The notes under the pieces were generated by a model that saw nothing but the letters and a program-made list of their open reading frames with translations, ran no database searches and was not told where the DNA came from. Shown in pieces: positions 8,862 through 16,942 of a stretch of DNA of 64,000 nucleotides (its first letter is position 1; each line of letters opens with the position of its first letter). The stretch comes from Hymenobacter sp. YC55 (GTDB taxonomy: Bacteria > Bacteroidota > Bacteroidia > Cytophagales > Hymenobacteraceae), in assembly GCF_029433095.1 (NCBI RefSeq), contig NZ_JARNTX010000002.1:1488001-1552000 (forward strand), written 5' to 3'. The position numbers and the translations under genes were made by a program.

Positions 8862-9198
8862 TAGGTCTTTCATTGGAAGGTTTGTTCAGAACCGGCTGAA
8901 CATACTTGAGCACACCGACCCCAATAGAATCTACGTGGAACAAGTCCGTAGCTTCTATGGCGTGCCTAAGTTTGTGGCAAAGTATCTCTGTGAGAAAGCG
9001 GTGCAAAAGGGGCTTTTTGTTAAGCGCTTCGGTGTCGAGTGCCCTAATGAAGGAAGGTTGATCATTACCGCTGGTAGCAGAGAAGAGTTACCACGCGTGA
9101 TATATTGCTCGAATTGTGAAGCACTTGAAGAGGATAAGTATGAGTTTGCGCTTGAGGAGTGCCACGTAGAGGAATTCTATAAGCTTAATGTGCATTAA
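8839..9198 (+). CDS. Unknown small cysteine-containing protein, second gene of cargo operon
   Basis: The ATG at 8839 inside the end of the upstream gene gives 119 residues. The N-terminal half looks like a helical, possibly winged-helix region (VRSFYGVPKFVAKYLCEKAVQKGLF). The C-terminal half has a Cys at VECPN, a CSNC pair and a CHVEE segment, resembling a degenerate zinc ribbon. I cannot name the family. Tight coupling to both neighbours suggests that the three products act together, for example as sensor, adaptor and membrane component (inference). Confidence 0.65.
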   Translation: MKFLEIIDRSFIGRFVQNRLNILEHTDPNRIYVEQVRSFYGVPKFVAKYLCEKAVQKGLFVKRFGVECPNEGRLIITAGSREELPRVIYCSNCEALEEDKYEFALEECHVEEFYKLNVH

Positions 9199-9200
9199 AC

Positions 9201-9533
9201 GTGGCTCTTACCAAGGCAAAGCTTGAGGTTTATAAGATCTTACTCAGTATGGCTATAGAGGCTTTTAACAAGTTCATGCAATTTGTACTGGCCCTATTTG
9301 CAATGTATTGGTTTGGACGGTCTATGGAAAAGTACATCATGAGCAACACAGAGCTTGAAGCAACTAAGTGGGCAGCTGCCAATGGAACGTTTGCCTTCAT
9401 GATTTTTGCAGTCTATGCTTACTTCTTCAAAAAAGATGACAAGGAAAAAAAGGAGGCCTCGAAGCTTGATAAGATAGTGGACGCTGCCATTAACAGATGG
9501 TCGGGAAATAATCCACCGCCTACCTCCCCATAA
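9201..9533 (+). CDS. Small two-helix membrane protein, third gene of cargo operon
   Basis: The GTG at 9201, two bases after the upstream stop, gives 110 residues; an ATG at 9249 is an alternative. Hydrophobic helices lie at about 16-37 (FMQFVLALFAMYWFG) and 57-76 (AANGTFAFMIFAVYAYF), followed by a charged cytoplasmic-type tail KKDDKEKKEASK. No family is recognised. As the membrane partner in a coupled three-gene unit at a prophage end, it could be an effector or a superinfection-exclusion component (inference). Confidence 0.65.
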   Translation: MALTKAKLEVYKILLSMAIEAFNKFMQFVLALFAMYWFGRSMEKYIMSNTELEATKWAAANGTFAFMIFAVYAYFFKKDDKEKKEASKLDKIVDAAINRWSGNNPPPTSP

Positions 9534-9567
9534 TTTGTATAGCAGCTTGATGCATCATTATATCACT

Positions 9568-9598
9568 GAAAAAGCCCCGGCATCGTTGGGGCTTTTTA
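9568..9598 (+). terminator. Terminator of the cargo operon
   Basis: AAAAAGCCCC (from 9569) pairs with GGGGCTTTTT (to 9597) around a short loop. It closes the three-gene operon and also overlaps the stop of the opposing gene at 9596, so it is probably bidirectional. Confidence 0.85.
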
Positions 9599-9850
9599 TA
9601 TGTTCGGCAACCGGATCTGATCGGTGTAGGCTTCCAGTGGAGCGGTGCTCACGAAGGTGCGGCATTGGTGCAAGTGATTGGCTTGTGGGTCGTAATACAC
9701 CTCGGCAAAGAAACTGCCTAGGTGGTAGAGGTTGACCCTATCCTCCTTTTCTCCCCTACGCATAGCTAAGTAGGTGCCTTCCGTAAAAACAATGGATAAC
9801 TGCTCTAGCAGGTTTAGTCGATTAAAGGCGTAGAGGGGTGGGATAGCCAT
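9596..9850 (-). CDS. Hypothetical phage-associated protein
   Basis: These 84 residues begin MAIPPLYAFNRLNLLEQLSIVF and contain EVYYDPQANHL. The layout of a short leading helix followed by strands is common among small Hymenobacter-type hypothetical proteins, but I know no function. It is oriented with the late tail operon, separated from the tail-fibre gene by a hairpin at 9921-9946, so it may be an independent lysogenic gene. Confidence 0.55.
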   Translation of the reverse strand: MAIPPLYAFNRLNLLEQLSIVFTEGTYLAMRRGEKEDRVNLYHLGSFFAEVYYDPQANHLHQCRTFVSTAPLEAYTDQIRLPNI

Positions 9851-9920
9851 AGCTTCACAATAAGAAGGCGAATACTAACTTAATTTAACTAATCAAGGAA
9901 TAAATAGTCTATAAAAGCAT

Positions 9921-9946
9921 AAAGCCTCAGCAGTTGCTGAGGCTTT
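9921..9946. terminator. Late-operon terminator after the tail-fibre gene
   Basis: AAAGCCTCAGCA, loop GT and TGCTGAGGCTTT form a perfect 12-bp hairpin 45 bases after the tail-fibre stop. The flanking A/T runs are short, so efficiency is uncertain. It is the natural end of the leftward structural transcript. Confidence 0.7.
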
Positions 9947-9991
9947 GTTGTGCCTTGCAAAGCTTACTTATGCTAGTAACAAAGTGCGGCT

Positions 9992-10891
9992 TTATAATCC
10001 AACCCACTGCCGAGCGGCAAGCACGTAGAAAGGCGGCCGGTTTTCGTGTTCCTGATTGCCGCCGGTTTCGTTGATGACGTGGGTGTGGTTGCCGGCCTTC
10101 TCCGTTTGGATGGTTTGATCCGAAGTAGGGTTGTTGCCCCGGCTAGCGAGCGGGCTGCTGCCGTCAGAGCCGCGGCTTTTAAGGCCGTGGGTGTGCTCCC
10201 CGGCTTGCTCCATGCCGTGACTGTGTGCCGGCAACTGCTCTATGCTCAGCGTCACTCGCTCCGCGCCGCCTTTCTTGCCTACTTGGGAATAGTCGTTGTG
10301 AGCCTCAAACAAGCCGACAATAAAGCGGGCGCGCAGATCCGCCGTGCCGTTTTGGCCGTTGCACAAGGCCCACCCCCGGGCCGGACCATCGGCATAACCA
10401 AGGCCAGTAGCTGAATACAGCCCACCATTGTGTGAGGCTAGCCACTGCACTTCTCCTAAGGTGCGCTGTTTGCTTTCCAGCCACTTCGCATAAGTGAGCT
10501 CCGGTGAGCCGCTCACAACCAATTTCTCCACGTTGGCCGGATAGGTGCCCAGCGGCTGCGCTGTGTAGAGCATCTCCGTCATGCAGGGTTTGCTGCCGCC
10601 GGTCTGGTAGGCTCGATAATCAGTTTCATCGTTGCCGATAAAAACAATTTCCGCTGGCAACTGCACATCCGTTTGCCCCTCAAAGCGCTGTATCCGGCCG
10701 TTGAGCCACATATAGCCAGCGGTGATATCCCCACGGTTGTTCGGTCGGCGGGTGACACTTAAGCCGCTCAAGGCCATTGGGGGTGCTCCGGCTAGCACGG
10801 CCGTAACGGCGGTATATACCTCGCTCTGCAGCACATCGAAATCATCGAGCGCAATCGGCCGGCCGCCGGTATCAAAAAGTAATTGTTTCAT
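9992..10891 (-). CDS. Tail fibre/collar protein with phage tail-collar fold
   Basis: This 299-residue protein is the last gene of the leftward structural operon. The C-terminal part has the tail-collar pattern: GWALCNGQNGTADLRARFIVG, then ERVTLSIEQLPAHSHGM, further His-Gly pairs (EHTHGL, NHTHVI), then NRPPFYVLAARQWVGL. In tail fibres of this type the HxH motifs coordinate metal along a trimer (known for T4 gp37-like tips). It is likely a distal receptor-binding fibre or short baseplate fibre. It begins one base after the next gene upstream. Confidence 0.82.
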   Translation of the reverse strand: MKQLLFDTGGRPIALDDFDVLQSEVYTAVTAVLAGAPPMALSGLSVTRRPNNRGDITAGYMWLNGRIQRFEGQTDVQLPAEIVFIGNDETDYRAYQTGGSKPCMTEMLYTAQPLGTYPANVEKLVVSGSPELTYAKWLESKQRTLGEVQWLASHNGGLYSATGLGYADGPARGWALCNGQNGTADLRARFIVGLFEAHNDYSQVGKKGGAERVTLSIEQLPAHSHGMEQAGEHTHGLKSRGSDGSSPLASRGNNPTSDQTIQTEKAGNHTHVINETGGNQEHENRPPFYVLAARQWVGL

Positions 10892-10892
10892 T

Positions 10893-11411
10893 TTAGATGT
10901 AAGTGATAGCGTGACGGATCATGCTGATTTTTAACTGCTTTATTCTGGCCTGCACTGTCGGTTCCTGTGGTCGCAGGGAGCGGGGCACCTGTACCACAAA
11001 ACCCACTTGCGAAACGTATTCCAGCCAGTTATTCACCTTGAGTAGCGGCATATCCTCCACCACGTAGTAAGTCACCGGCATTTCTTGCAACTCGCTCACG
11101 TAGTTGAGGTAGATCGGGCTCAGCTCCGTATCGGAGTTAATGATTCGGATCCGCCGAAAAACCGGATCAAACCGATCATTCAAAGCTTTTTCCAGCAGCA
11201 TTGTCTGCCCGTTGTAGCTAAGCTCCGTGGCACTGCGCCGAACGTGCTCCGCGAAAGCCAAGTAGGTAGCCTGCAGCGGTTCATGCAGAGCATAGAGCCA
11301 GGCCAGCATTTTCGGTCGCCTGAGCAGCGCGGGGAGTAAGTTTCTTATCAGTCGCTGCGGCTGCACTCGGTACCGGGCTGGCAGCAACTCTGCAAAAGAG
11401 AAGAGCGGCAT
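10893..11411 (-). CDS. Baseplate/tail protein, gpI-position
   Basis: These 172 residues start MPLFSFAELLPARYRVQPQRLIRNLLPALLRRP, with an ELSYNGQTMLLEKALNDRFDP segment typical of proteins next to baseplate J. In P2 and Mu the gene after J (gpI or gp48) caps the baseplate and links it to the fibre. The order J, this gene, tail fibre matches that arrangement, so the role is inferred from synteny rather than from a motif. Confidence 0.6.
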   Translation of the reverse strand: MPLFSFAELLPARYRVQPQRLIRNLLPALLRRPKMLAWLYALHEPLQATYLAFAEHVRRSATELSYNGQTMLLEKALNDRFDPVFRRIRIINSDTELSPIYLNYVSELQEMPVTYYVVEDMPLLKVNNWLEYVSQVGFVVQVPRSLRPQEPTVQARIKQLKISMIRHAITYI

Positions 11412-11412
11412 G

Positions 11413-12234
11413 CTAGTAGGGGAGGAAGGTAAGCGTATCGGCTAGCGTGCTGCCGGCGGCATCATCGAGCACGATATAACCGGCCTGCGTCTCATAGATC
11501 CGCTCAATGGGCACCACGGCACCGGCTCCGGCCCGAGCAGTGACGCTACTCAGTTGCACATCCTTCACGCCTGGCACGGCTTGAATGTAGTCTTGGATCT
11601 TGGCTACGTAGATCAGGCCGTTAAATTCGAGGCTTGCCAAGTAGGCCCGGATCGAGGCTTGTACCTGCTGCTGCAAGGCCGGCACATCAATCAGCGGATC
11701 ATAATACACTTGAGCGGTAACGCGGAGCTTGTCAGCGGCCCGGCTCACGATTTCTTTCCGCACCCCGGCAAAACCTTTCCGGTCAAAATAGCCACGTACC
11801 TGCACCAGCTCAGGAGCCGAAAGCGCTGCCAGCAAACCGGGCCGCGCCCCATCTTTGGCCACCTTAATAAAGAGCTTGCCGGTTAATTCGTTTTCGATGG
11901 CTGCGGCCCGGGTGATAATGCGCTCCCCGGTGCTGCCGGCCGCGTAGTGGATCCCTTCATCATCGGCCACCAATGTATCCCCAGCCTGAAATAGCAGCGC
12001 CTGATCAGCATACCATGCCGCCGTGCCAGGTTTGGCCCGGCTTAGCGCCAATTCCACATCCGCCTTATGTCTATCAAATATGGTTTCGTGCACGGAATGC
12101 ACGACGGCCGTAACGTATGCCCATAGCCGGTGCAGGGCCGTCGCAGAAGACGAGGTGAGCTGCGGTGCTAACTCCGGATCCGCTTGAATAGTGGCCTGGA
12201 TAGAATCAAAGATTTGCTGCGTAGAACGTGCCAC
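11413..12234 (-). CDS. Baseplate J-like wedge protein
   Basis: The GTG start gives 273 residues. It shows the baseplate-J layout: an N-terminal helical region (TALHRLWAYVTAVVHSVHETIFDRHKADVE), a central GTAAWYADQALLFQAGDTLV segment, and a C-terminal block DYIQAVPGVKDVQLSSVTAR followed by AGYIVLD. Proteins of this class (P2 gpJ, Mu gp47, T4 gp6) form the wedge ring around the hub of contractile tails. Neighbours are spike, LysM-like and gp25-like genes, as expected. Confidence 0.75.
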   Translation of the reverse strand: MARSTQQIFDSIQATIQADPELAPQLTSSSATALHRLWAYVTAVVHSVHETIFDRHKADVELALSRAKPGTAAWYADQALLFQAGDTLVADDEGIHYAAGSTGERIITRAAAIENELTGKLFIKVAKDGARPGLLAALSAPELVQVRGYFDRKGFAGVRKEIVSRAADKLRVTAQVYYDPLIDVPALQQQVQASIRAYLASLEFNGLIYVAKIQDYIQAVPGVKDVQLSSVTARAGAGAVVPIERIYETQAGYIVLDDAAGSTLADTLTFLPY

Positions 12235-12240
12235 AGATAG

Positions 12241-12333
12241 CTATTTTTTAAAGTAAAGCCGAACCAAATACAGCAGGCCGGCCAGTAGGAGCACGGCAAA
12301 AGCTGGCACCCACCAATCAAACCAAGGCACCAC
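12241..12333 (-). CDS. 30-residue single-pass membrane microprotein
   Basis: A GTG overlapping the stop of the upstream gene (TAGTG) opens a frame of 30 codons, read from the DNA as MVPWFDWWVPAFAVLLLA then GLLYLVRLYFKK. It has one clear transmembrane helix and a basic C-terminus. The overlap start and tight packing ahead of the baseplate-J gene support translation; no other gene fills this gap. A role in lysis or membrane association is only a guess. Confidence 0.45.
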   Translation of the reverse strand: MVPWFDWWVPAFAVLLLAGLLYLVRLYFKK

Positions 12334-12848
12334 TAGGCAAAGCGGCCCATCAGATCGGCCTGCTGAATGTGATCCTCAATGAGCTTGCGCATCAAAACCG
12401 GCTGGGTGTCGCGCAGAAAGCAGAAAAAATCGCCTTGCAGGGCCAACGGCTCCGGCAGGCTATCCAGGAAAGAGCGCCAGCTGTCCCCGTTTTCCACGAC
12501 CGGCATCGGCACCGGTTCTTTGGTGAGGAAGTTCAGGGCCAACTCCGGCGAAATCCGGATGTAGCAGATAGCGCCCTCTTTTTGCGGATTTACGGCCGTG
12601 TTGTTGTCGGCTACCAGCGTGACCTGATAATCCGAGAAACCAGGGCCGCTCAGCGCCGGCCCGTAGTTGCCCTGCTCAGTTGCGGCAAACAGCGAAACGG
12701 TGAGTAGCAAGTGCACCGCCCGGCTCTGCTCATCCACTGATAGGCGGGGGCTATGGGCTTTCTGTTTAACAATGGTTGAGCCGGCCACCCGATCCGAAAC
12801 GGGCAGCACGATATCCGAGAAAGGCAAGGAAATAAGAGGCATAAGCAA
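12333..12848 (-). CDS. Hypothetical phage structural protein
   Basis: This 171-residue protein contains SLPFSDIVLPVSDRVAGSTIVKQ, AVHLLLTVSLFAATEQG and ISPELALNFLTKEPVP. I do not recognise a domain. It sits between the LamG-domain gene and the baseplate-J gene in an operon of tail-tip components, so it is probably a fibre accessory or baseplate decoration protein. Confidence 0.6.
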   Translation of the reverse strand: MLMPLISLPFSDIVLPVSDRVAGSTIVKQKAHSPRLSVDEQSRAVHLLLTVSLFAATEQGNYGPALSGPGFSDYQVTLVADNNTAVNPQKEGAICYIRISPELALNFLTKEPVPMPVVENGDSWRSFLDSLPEPLALQGDFFCFLRDTQPVLMRKLIEDHIQQADLMGRFA

Positions 12849-12863
12849 AGAGGGTAGGAAGGG

Positions 12864-13514
12864 TTAAAGAATGCGGCCGTGCCGGGCGTAGCCGCTGCGA
12901 TCGATGATCTTGGTGCCACTCGGGCCGCGTTCGTCCATGCGTAAGCACATTTGCAGGCCCGGCGTCTTGTCGGAAATCGAGAAGTCTTTTAGTTCGTTGA
13001 TCTGCTCGAGCGAGCGCGCGTAGTTCCAATAGCGCACTTCGCCGACCGTGCCCTGATTGGCCGGGAAGTCGAGCGGATAGGGATCTTGCACGATATAGGG
13101 CTCGCAACCAGCGACGGAATAGCGCTCGCCCCCGTCGATATAAACGGTGCGCTTGCTACGCTCGAAATCGACGACAAAGGCGATATGGTGCGGTGAGCCG
13201 ACGAAACCGGCCGGCATGCCAAACTGCAGGCGCCCGGTCGGGGCGGAGCTGTTGCCCGTATCGAAGTAAAGCGTCCCGCCATAAGGCAAGTGAGCACTGA
13301 ATCGAACGGTGTTGAAATCGGCGTCCGGATTCATGTAGGCGTAGCCGTTGGCGCCGGTGGGCGTGTACCAGAACTCCAGCGTGTACGATGTGCGGCCCAG
13401 GATCTGGAGCACGTTTTCAACGCGAATTCCGGACTGCTGCTGCATGGCCAATGTGTAGGGAATCGGCCCACCGAGCGCGTTCTGCACGCTCATAAAGTAG
13501 CGGAGTAAGCTCAT
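12864..13514 (-). CDS. LamG/concanavalin-like tail-tip protein
   Basis: These 216 residues contain a LamG-like jelly-roll signature: YTLEFWYTP, then HHIAFVVDFERSKRTVYIDG, then GTVGEVRYWNYARSLEQINELK. This fold binds carbohydrates or other surface ligands in many adhesins. Placement directly after the collagen-like fibre gene, overlapping its stop codon by one base, suggests a receptor-binding subunit at the tail tip (inference). The ligand is unknown. Confidence 0.75.
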   Translation of the reverse strand: MSLLRYFMSVQNALGGPIPYTLAMQQQSGIRVENVLQILGRTSYTLEFWYTPTGANGYAYMNPDADFNTVRFSAHLPYGGTLYFDTGNSSAPTGRLQFGMPAGFVGSPHHIAFVVDFERSKRTVYIDGGERYSVAGCEPYIVQDPYPLDFPANQGTVGEVRYWNYARSLEQINELKDFSISDKTPGLQMCLRMDERGPSGTKIIDRSGYARHGRIL

Positions 13515-14743
13515 TAGTCGAGTTCCTGAATGGTGTACTGCACTTTACCGTTGCCGCCCGCGCAAAACATATAGCAGAGGTTTTTGCCTGCCGTATAGGT
13601 TTGCTTGCTTTGGAAAACAGCCGGATCGAGCGTCGGCGGGGTCGCGGAAGGCGTGAGGAAAATCTGCGCCACTGAGCCCGGCACTTTGTCGGAAAGATCG
13701 ACGGCGAACGTGCCGCTCGTTATCGTGCCGTACACGCTATCCCTATCCAGATGTACAATCGTGCCCGTGCGCGGCGCGGCGCGCGTCGCGCTGCGCACGG
13801 CGGCCACGCTCGGCACTGAACTTGGGCTGTTGCTGCTCAGATCCTGCTCAACGGTTGGGCCGCCTCCGCTGCCGGCCGCCACGTTGACGTTGCCATTGGC
13901 ATCGGGCGCAACCCCGTTCACGGTTTTCACCGTGCCGAGGCCGATGGTGAGCGTCACGTTGCCGTTGGCATCAGGGGCTACGTTATTGACGGATTTGACA
14001 GTGCCGCCTCCGGTGCCGGTGGTAGGGACGGTGATGGTTTTATAGCTGCCATCATTGGCCAGAAACTTGGTACCGTCGCCGGAGCTGGTGAGCGCTACCC
14101 CGTTGGTTGAATTGGAAGGCGCGGCCGTGCCATCCGGGGAGGTGAAACGGAGCCGCCAAGTGATATCTCCCTGCGCGTTTACCAGACAATCATAAATAGC
14201 ATACTTGGCGGCGCTGATGGTGTGAATCCACAGATCCCCGAAGTTGCTCACCTCCGTCGTCGGCTCAAAAGATTCGATCCGGATCCGGGTGCCGTTGGTG
14301 CCATCTTCGCCATCAGCCCCCGGGGCGCCCTTCAGGCTGGCCAGGAACTGCGCTACCGTGCCGACGTAACCGGAGGCCACTGCCAACTCATAGGCGGATT
14401 TCCCGGCCGGGCCGGCTACCGTCGAGGCCGGCCCCTCCTTGCCCGGAGGCCCGGGTACCGTGCTGGGTGCACCGCGGAGCGTGAGCCGGAAAGTCCAGGC
14501 CCCCGCCTCCTTAATATACAAGTCAGTGTTTCTGGTATCGATATAAGCATCAATATCCAAGCCGAGGCCGTTGTCCGGTGCCCCGGGGCCATGGTGAATA
14601 ATGGCCCCGCGGGTGACCCCCTCAAAGGTTTCTACCGCCTCCGCCACCTTACCAAAAACAGCTTGTAAATCCTGAGCACTCGTATCAGATTGGCCGCTCC
14701 TGATGTGGGTTTCGGCCGCGTCACGTATTAAATCCGCGTACAT
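13514..14743 (-). CDS. Tail fibre with collagen-like Gly-X-Y segment and duplicated repeat
   Basis: This 409-residue protein starts MYADLIRDAAETHIRSG, an N-terminal attachment helix. From about 92 to 150 there are two Gly-X-Y stretches (GPPGKEGPASTVAGPAGK and GAPGADGEDGTNG) split by a YELAVASGYVGTVAQFLASLKG segment. From about 245 come two tandem copies of a GTVKSVNNVAPDANGNV-type repeat. A beta-rich C-terminus follows. Collagen-like rods and these repeats are typical of trimeric phage fibres. The protein should project from the baseplate and carry or present the LamG protein. Confidence 0.82.
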   Translation of the reverse strand: MYADLIRDAAETHIRSGQSDTSAQDLQAVFGKVAEAVETFEGVTRGAIIHHGPGAPDNGLGLDIDAYIDTRNTDLYIKEAGAWTFRLTLRGAPSTVPGPPGKEGPASTVAGPAGKSAYELAVASGYVGTVAQFLASLKGAPGADGEDGTNGTRIRIESFEPTTEVSNFGDLWIHTISAAKYAIYDCLVNAQGDITWRLRFTSPDGTAAPSNSTNGVALTSSGDGTKFLANDGSYKTITVPTTGTGGGTVKSVNNVAPDANGNVTLTIGLGTVKTVNGVAPDANGNVNVAAGSGGGPTVEQDLSSNSPSSVPSVAAVRSATRAAPRTGTIVHLDRDSVYGTITSGTFAVDLSDKVPGSVAQIFLTPSATPPTLDPAVFQSKQTYTAGKNLCYMFCAGGNGKVQYTIQELD

Positions 14744-14749
14744 AGCAAC

Positions 14750-15061
14750 TTATTTAAAATCGGTTTTCTTGAAATCGGCAGGCTTGAAATCGAGCATAGT
14801 GGCCGGCTCAACGGGCGGCACAACCACACCGGCCGGCAGGATGGTATCCGCCACATTGATTCGCTGCTGCCGGCCGGCGAAGTAGGCGGCTACTTCCGGC
14901 CGGCTCAGGGCCGAGGCCGGTACTTGCAGCACTTGCCCGGGCGTGAGCAGCTCTGTGATGCTGATGCCGTTGGCATCCGCTAAATCGAATAGGGCATCCA
15001 GCGTGCCGAGTTCCTGCAGGCAGATGTCGAGCAGCGATTGGCCGAAAGAAACATGAATCAC
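14750..15061 (-). CDS. LysM-like tail protein (gpX type)
   Basis: These 103 residues begin with a LysM-like module: VSFGQSLLDICLQELGTLDALFDLADANGIS, then ELLTPGQVLQVP. P2 gpX-like tail proteins use this fold in the baseplate. The remaining tail is Pro-rich and ends in a DFKPADFKKTDFK repeat. Its start overlaps the stop of the gp25-like gene by four bases, so the two are translationally coupled. Confidence 0.75.
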   Translation of the reverse strand: MIHVSFGQSLLDICLQELGTLDALFDLADANGISITELLTPGQVLQVPASALSRPEVAAYFAGRQQRINVADTILPAGVVVPPVEPATMLDFKPADFKKTDFK

Positions 15062-15363
15062 AGGCGTTCCGCATTAATGAGCGCGCTGCTCAGGTTGGCA
15101 AGGTCAAGTTCGATAATGGTGTAGCCGTCGCGCTCTAATTGGATACTTACATTTCGCGTCAACTCGGCTGTTTGGCCGGGGCCGTAGGTGCTGACGATAT
15201 AGCGGCTCAGGCCTACGCCAACGAGCGGATCTTGGCGCCACTCGCCCTGATTGGTTTGCAGTAGCAAGTCGATATGCTGCGCGTCGCTCTCGCCCAGCAC
15301 GAAGTCGCCTCGCTCAATGGCCAAGTCAGCGTTGGCATCGAGCAACAAGTCCGTCGCTATCAT
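15058..15363 (-). CDS. Baseplate wedge protein, gp25/gpW-like
   Basis: These 101 residues contain the pattern AIERGDFVLGESDAQHIDLLLQTNQGEWRQDPLVGVGL, which fits the gp25/gpW/Mu gp46 family. In that family a short protein with this core nucleates sheath polymerisation at the baseplate. Position between spike and LysM-like genes agrees. The family call rests on the pattern as I recall it, not on a search. Confidence 0.7.
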   Translation of the reverse strand: MIATDLLLDANADLAIERGDFVLGESDAQHIDLLLQTNQGEWRQDPLVGVGLSRYIVSTYGPGQTAELTRNVSIQLERDGYTIIELDLANLSSALINAERL

Positions 15364-15554
15364 AGAATGGTGCCGGTTTGGGCAGCAGCCGTGCCAGTTG
15401 TTGAGACTTGTCCCGTTTTCACGAAGGCGGTAATGATCTGAGCCAACTCCCGGGCATAGTCAGCCCGGGCCTTAATGGGCTCTTCCGTCCGGGCCGCCAT
15501 ATCGTTGAGCAGATTCAGGATATCAAGCTCCAGCTTCGGTGTATTGAGAGGCAT
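15360..15554 (-). CDS. Small hypothetical baseplate-region protein
   Basis: This 64-residue, mostly helical protein (MPLNTPKLELDILNLLNDMAARTEEPIKARADYARELAQI) has a flexible Thr/Gly/Ala-rich C-terminus. It overlaps the gp25-like gene by four bases and follows the spike gene by three. Role unknown; possibly a chaperone or a small baseplate subunit. Confidence 0.6.
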   Translation of the reverse strand: MPLNTPKLELDILNLLNDMAARTEEPIKARADYARELAQIITAFVKTGQVSTTGTAAAQTGTIL

Positions 15555-15557
15555 GGG

Positions 15558-15980
15558 TTAGGCAACTAGAAGGTTAAGTAGACGCTGCTCCAGGGCCGTG
15601 AACGCAGCGAGGTTGTTGGCAAAGCCCGTCACGCCGCCGCCATTGCTGAAGGTTTGCTGCTTGAGAGCCGTGATGAGGTCCTGTAGCAGCGTGAGCAGGC
15701 TTTCGCTCGTCGTGGCCAGGCGGAAGTGGGTCACCTTATCGGCCGAGATGAGGAAGGTGTCGACGAGCCGGTTTTCTACTAGCCCGATGAGTACCTGTGC
15801 CCCAACGGCTGGGTAGATGCCGTTGAGCAGGGCCACGTCGAACACTTGCGCGTCGTCACTATCGGGCTGCACGTCGCACGTGTCTTCTTCCGGGCGCACG
15901 TCCGTCACGACGCCCCCGATGACCGAGACCGGAATCTGATTATTCATCAGCCGCTCGAATGCTTCCTTTACGCCGCTCAT
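15558..15980 (-). CDS. Baseplate spike/assembly protein V-like
   Basis: This 140-residue protein has an OB-fold-like N-terminal half: PVSVIGGVVTDVRPEEDTCDVQP, then VALLNGIYPAVGAQVLIGLVENRLVDTFLIS, similar to gpV/gp45 family spikes. The C-terminus is helical. It is shorter than P2 gpV (211 residues), so the needle part may be reduced. It follows the hub gene with a four-base overlap, the usual D-V order of contractile tails. Confidence 0.65.
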   Translation of the reverse strand: MSGVKEAFERLMNNQIPVSVIGGVVTDVRPEEDTCDVQPDSDDAQVFDVALLNGIYPAVGAQVLIGLVENRLVDTFLISADKVTHFRLATTSESLLTLLQDLITALKQQTFSNGGGVTGFANNLAAFTALEQRLLNLLVA

Positions 15981-16942
15981 GCTTTAGGTCCTAAGGTGAT
16001 GAGGCGCCGGCTGCCACCGATGCCAAATGATTTGCTGACTTTATCCACGGAAAATGCGCCTTCGCGCTCCGGGTAGTCCGGATCCTGGATCAACACCACG
16101 TCGCCGTGCTCGATGTGCGGGATACCGAACGTGGTCAAACTGCCCCGGTAGCCATCGAAGCGAAGACGAGCTAGCTCTTCTTTGGCCCGGGCCTCCAGCT
16201 GGTCGGCTGGCACGCCCGAAAAGTTGAGGGTGCGCAGTTCGCCGTCCGGATCCCCGAATTCTTTTACCACCCGCTTTTTGCCTTTGCGCGGGCCACTTAC
16301 GTGCGAAATGGCACGGACCTTAATTCGGAAATCTTCTTGCCGGGCGTAGCTCAAATCATTGCTGACCACGTTGCGGCGAAAAGTGAGCACGTGGCGCGGG
16401 GCGGTTGCCCGGGCCTTGTAAGGATCGCCGGCAACTAAAGTGCCTTCCCGAAAGAAGGTGCGAATACCATAGTCTTTGCGCAACGCCTCCAGCACCTGCG
16501 CGCCGGTGGCCTGGTTGATAGTGAACTTACCGAGGTCCACGGCGCCTAACGTCTGAATCGGGAAGCTTTGGCCGCTCTTATCCCGCACGTACTCCAGTAG
16601 CGTCTGCAGCGACACCGACCGCCAACTCATGGTCATCGGTTTGCGCTTGAGCAGCCACATGTCATCTTCACACGTGATTTCCGCCGGCGGGCCTGTCTTT
16701 ACTGCCACTACGTAGCCGGTAAACTCGGTGCGTAGCTCCCCATCGTAGCCGTAGTTCACAATTACCCGGTCACCTACTTTCACCGCATCGGGCAGCGACT
16801 TGCCGCCCAGCACGAGAATGCGCCGGGGCACCCGGATAACGCACGTGTCGGTAAGCTGCTGCCACGTGCTCTCAATCTGGACATCATTGACGAAATCCAG
16901 ATTGAAATCACCGAGGGTTATATGAGAGGTGAGACGTAGCAT
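15977..16942 (-). CDS. Tail hub protein, gpD/Mu gp44-like (late control D)
   Basis: These 321 residues have the hub layout: N-terminal beta domain (GDFNLDFVNDVQIESTWQQLTDTCVIRVPRR), DRVIVNYGYDGELRTEFTGYV, a central TLLEYVRDKSGQSFPIQ region, then LEARAKEELARLRFDGYRGSLTTFGIPHIEHGDVVLIQDPDYPEREGAFSVDKV. This matches gpD/gp27-type hubs, which sit at the centre of the baseplate between tube and spike. Its gene directly precedes the spike. Confidence 0.8.
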   Translation of the reverse strand: MLRLTSHITLGDFNLDFVNDVQIESTWQQLTDTCVIRVPRRILVLGGKSLPDAVKVGDRVIVNYGYDGELRTEFTGYVVAVKTGPPAEITCEDDMWLLKRKPMTMSWRSVSLQTLLEYVRDKSGQSFPIQTLGAVDLGKFTINQATGAQVLEALRKDYGIRTFFREGTLVAGDPYKARATAPRHVLTFRRNVVSNDLSYARQEDFRIKVRAISHVSGPRKGKKRVVKEFGDPDGELRTLNFSGVPADQLEARAKEELARLRFDGYRGSLTTFGIPHIEHGDVVLIQDPDYPEREGAFSVDKVSKSFGIGGSRRLITLGPKA

